Positions 4,853-6,231 of a stretch of 6,231 nucleotides of DNA are shown in pieces. Made by a program: the position numbers and the translations under genes. How positions within the stretch are numbered: the stretch's first letter is position 1; each line of letters starts with the position of its first letter. The notes below the pieces were generated by a model. That model saw only the letters and a list, made by a program, of their open reading frames with translations. It searched no databases and was not told the DNA's origin. Source of the DNA: an uncultured Alphaproteobacteria bacterium (GTDB lineage Bacteria > Pseudomonadota > Alphaproteobacteria > Caulobacterales > Caulobacteraceae); contig CAIYSH010000465.1 of the NCBI GenBank assembly GCA_903928755.1, positions 1 through 6,231 on the forward strand, in the 5' to 3' direction.

Positions 4853-5998
4853 ATGGTCTACAAACTCTACGGCACGCCAGGGTCGCTCTATACCGGCAAG
4901 GCGCGATCCTATCTGATCAAGCAGGGCATAGCCTTCGAGAACCGCGCCGCCGGTGAAGACCGCTTCCGGGCCGAGATCGTCCCCCAGACCGGCCGCTGGA
5001 TCATCCCCATTCTCGAAGCTGAGGACGGATCCCTGGTCCAGGACGGGTCAGAAATCATCGCTCACTTCGAGGCCAGGGGCCCGACCCGTTTCCCGGCCTA
5101 TCCCGACACGCCCCGTCACCGGCTGATCGCCCAGATCTTCGAGCTGTTCGGCGGCGAAGGCCTGCTGCGGCCCGCCATGCACTATCGCTGGAACTTCGAC
5201 GAGACCAACCGGGCCTTCCTGTCCCGGGACTTCCCCGCCGCCCTGGCCCCCACCGGTGCCTCTGATGAGGCCCAGGCCGAAGTCTTCGCCATGGCCAGCG
5301 GTCGCATGCGCAAGGCCATGGGCCAGTTCGGCGTCTCTCCGGAGTCCATCCCGGCGGTTGAAGCCAGCTATGCCCAATTCCTCGCCCTGTTCGAGGCCCA
5401 TCTGGCGGCCTGCCCCTACCTGCTGGGCGGCCGTCCGACCCTGGGCGACTATGGCCTGATCGCCCCCCTCTACGCCCACCTGGCCCGTGACCCCTACCCC
5501 GCCCAGATGATGAAGCAGACCGCCTTCCGGGTCTGGCGCTGGACCGAGCGGATGAACGCCGCCGACCAGGACGCCGGCGAGTATGGCGAGGTCGCCCCGG
5601 ACCTCTTCGAAAACGACGGCGTGCCCGACACCCTCAAGGCCCTGCTGGCCTTCGTGGCCGAGGACTACCTACCCGAGGTCCGCGCCTATGTCGCCTACAC
5701 CAATGACTGGATCGGCAGACACCCGAACCTGGAAGCCGGAACCAACGGCCTACCCCGCAAACAGGACCGCGGCATCGGCCTGACCAGTTTCGACTGGCGC
5801 GGCCACGAGATCACCGTCGCGGTCATGCCCTACCGGATCTACCTCCTGCAGAAGATCCAGGATGTCTTTGACGCGGCTGCGCCTGCCGATCAGGCGGCCA
5901 TGGCGGAGTTGCTGGCGGAGACGGGGTTGTCGGACCTGCTGACCCTGAGGGCCAGCCGCAGGGTTGAGCGGCGGGACCATCTGGAGGTTTGGGCTTAG
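4853..5998 (+). CDS. Long glutathione S-transferase family protein with C-terminal extension
   Basis: The protein has 381 residues, much longer than the usual 200-230 for a GST. Residues 1-80 are a thioredoxin-like GST N-domain: LYGTPGSLYTGKARSYL with candidate catalytic S11/Y13/T14, RWIIPIL with the cis-proline P52, and QDGSEII (D64, S66) in the glutathione gamma-glutamyl site. Residues about 90-235 are the helical C-domain, including LLGGRPTLGDYGLIAPLYAHL (191-210), matching the usual GG-R-P-S-x-A-D region. About 255-381 is an extra region (DWIGRHPNLEAG, FDWRGHEITVAVMPYRIYLLQKIQDVF) that I cannot assign to a named domain. The start ATG at 4853 has GGGGA six bases upstream; the open frame extends further 5' but overlaps the oxygenase gene and looks non-coding there. 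It lies 82 bp after the oxygenase gene and may be co-transcribed with it. The role is inferred: conjugation, isomerisation or binding of reactive lipophilic compounds. Confidence 0.85.
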   Translation: MVYKLYGTPGSLYTGKARSYLIKQGIAFENRAAGEDRFRAEIVPQTGRWIIPILEAEDGSLVQDGSEIIAHFEARGPTRFPAYPDTPRHRLIAQIFELFGGEGLLRPAMHYRWNFDETNRAFLSRDFPAALAPTGASDEAQAEVFAMASGRMRKAMGQFGVSPESIPAVEASYAQFLALFEAHLAACPYLLGGRPTLGDYGLIAPLYAHLARDPYPAQMMKQTAFRVWRWTERMNAADQDAGEYGEVAPDLFENDGVPDTLKALLAFVAEDYLPEVRAYVAYTNDWIGRHPNLEAGTNGLPRKQDRGIGLTSFDWRGHEITVAVMPYRIYLLQKIQDVFDAAAPADQAAMAELLAETGLSDLLTLRASRRVERRDHLEVWA

Positions 5999-6063
5999 GC
6001 GAGGTCGGGGGACAGAGTCAGTCGCTAGGCGCACGCTTGGTGGCCGCTCTGCTCCTGAAAGCG

Positions 6064-6088
6064 GCTCTCGGGCATTCTACCCGTGAGC
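6064..6088. terminator. Hairpin downstream of the GST gene (possible terminator)
   Basis: GCTCTCGGG (6064-6072) and CCCGTGAGC (6080-6088) form 9-bp arms with one central T-T mismatch and a 7-nt CATTCTA loop. It lies 65 nt after the GST stop. No U-tract follows, so a role in termination is uncertain. Confidence 0.35.
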
Positions 6089-6098
6089 ATACCGTTCG

Positions 6099-6168
6099 AA
6101 GTTCCGAGAAGTGGTAGAAAGCCGCCTTTGCCGCGACGACTATTCAAAGACCACTTCTAGCGGAACTT
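6099..6168. repeat. Imperfect inverted repeat in the 3' non-coding tail
   Basis: AAGTTCCGAGAAGTGGT (6099-6115) matches the reverse complement of 6150-6168, with only a 2-nt insertion (CT) in the right arm. The uninterrupted part is AGAAGTGGT/ACCACTTCT (6107-6115, 6150-6158). The 34-nt interior is not self-complementary to the same degree. Confidence 0.6.
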
Positions 6169-6231
6169 AGACCAATAGCGCTCCTATGCCGGGCTTGGGG
6201 CACCTTTGGGTGGTCAGCTAGGGCTTCGATA

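Larger units (their letters stand above)
5999..6231. other. Non-coding tail without a recognisable gene
   Basis: No reading frame here has coding character on either strand. By my count 134 of the last 231 bases are G or C (58%), lower than the neighbouring genes appear. It contains a hairpin at 6064-6088 and an imperfect inverted repeat at 6099-6168. No tRNA, IS end or CRISPR repeat was recognised. It could be a relaxed intergenic region, a decayed gene or an RNA gene. Confidence 0.5.

Noticed and set aside
5750..6034. Minus-strand open frame over the GST 3' end
   Set aside because: It is mostly antisense to the GST C-terminus, with no motif and no upstream ribosome-binding site.

Overview
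The window looks like chromosomal DNA of a GC-rich alphaproteobacterium. Coding is dense, third codon positions are strongly G/C, and the gene set is a Tad-pilus-type protein, an alkylsulfatase, a carotenoid-oxygenase-family enzyme and a long GST. GANTC (CcrM-type) sites are present. A Caulobacterales member such as Caulobacter or Phenylobacterium would fit, but the genus is inferred from general character and not proven.

Layout, left to right. Positions 1-380 (minus) hold the 5' part of a TadG/TadE-like pseudopilin-associated membrane protein that runs off the window. After a divergent gap, 573-2456 (plus) encodes a complete metallo-beta-lactamase-fold alkylsulfatase with dimerisation and SCP2-like C-terminal domains. 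The convergent gap 2457-2676 carries three REP-like palindromic elements in + / - / + orientation. The first begins directly after the sulfatase stop codon. A TetR-family repressor with a WHG-type ligand domain follows at 2677-3276 (minus). It is divergent from a four-histidine carotenoid cleavage oxygenase family enzyme at 3325-4770 (plus). An unusually long (381 aa) glutathione S-transferase family protein is encoded at 4853-5998 (plus). The last 233 bases contain no convincing gene, are less GC-rich (about 58%), and hold two fold-back structures.

The regulatory DNA is the most interesting part. The tetR/oxygenase gap and the first tetR codons contain two related 19-bp palindromes centred on CAcTG, with centres 27 bp apart. 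They probably are the repressor's operators. They overlap a TTGACA box facing the oxygenase and a -10-like box facing tetR. That -10 box is so close to the tetR ATG that the tetR mRNA may be leaderless. Downstream, a perfect 12-bp inverted repeat between the oxygenase and GST genes has its right arm on the GST ribosome-binding site. A second copy of the arm offers an alternative pairing, so a translational switch is possible.

Inferred biology: TetR senses a hydrophobic or aromatic small molecule and derepresses the oxygenase, and probably the GST downstream. The oxygenase would cleave a conjugated C=C bond into aldehydes or ketones, and the GST could bind or conjugate the products. The alkylsulfatase is a separate unit that releases alcohols from sulfate esters.
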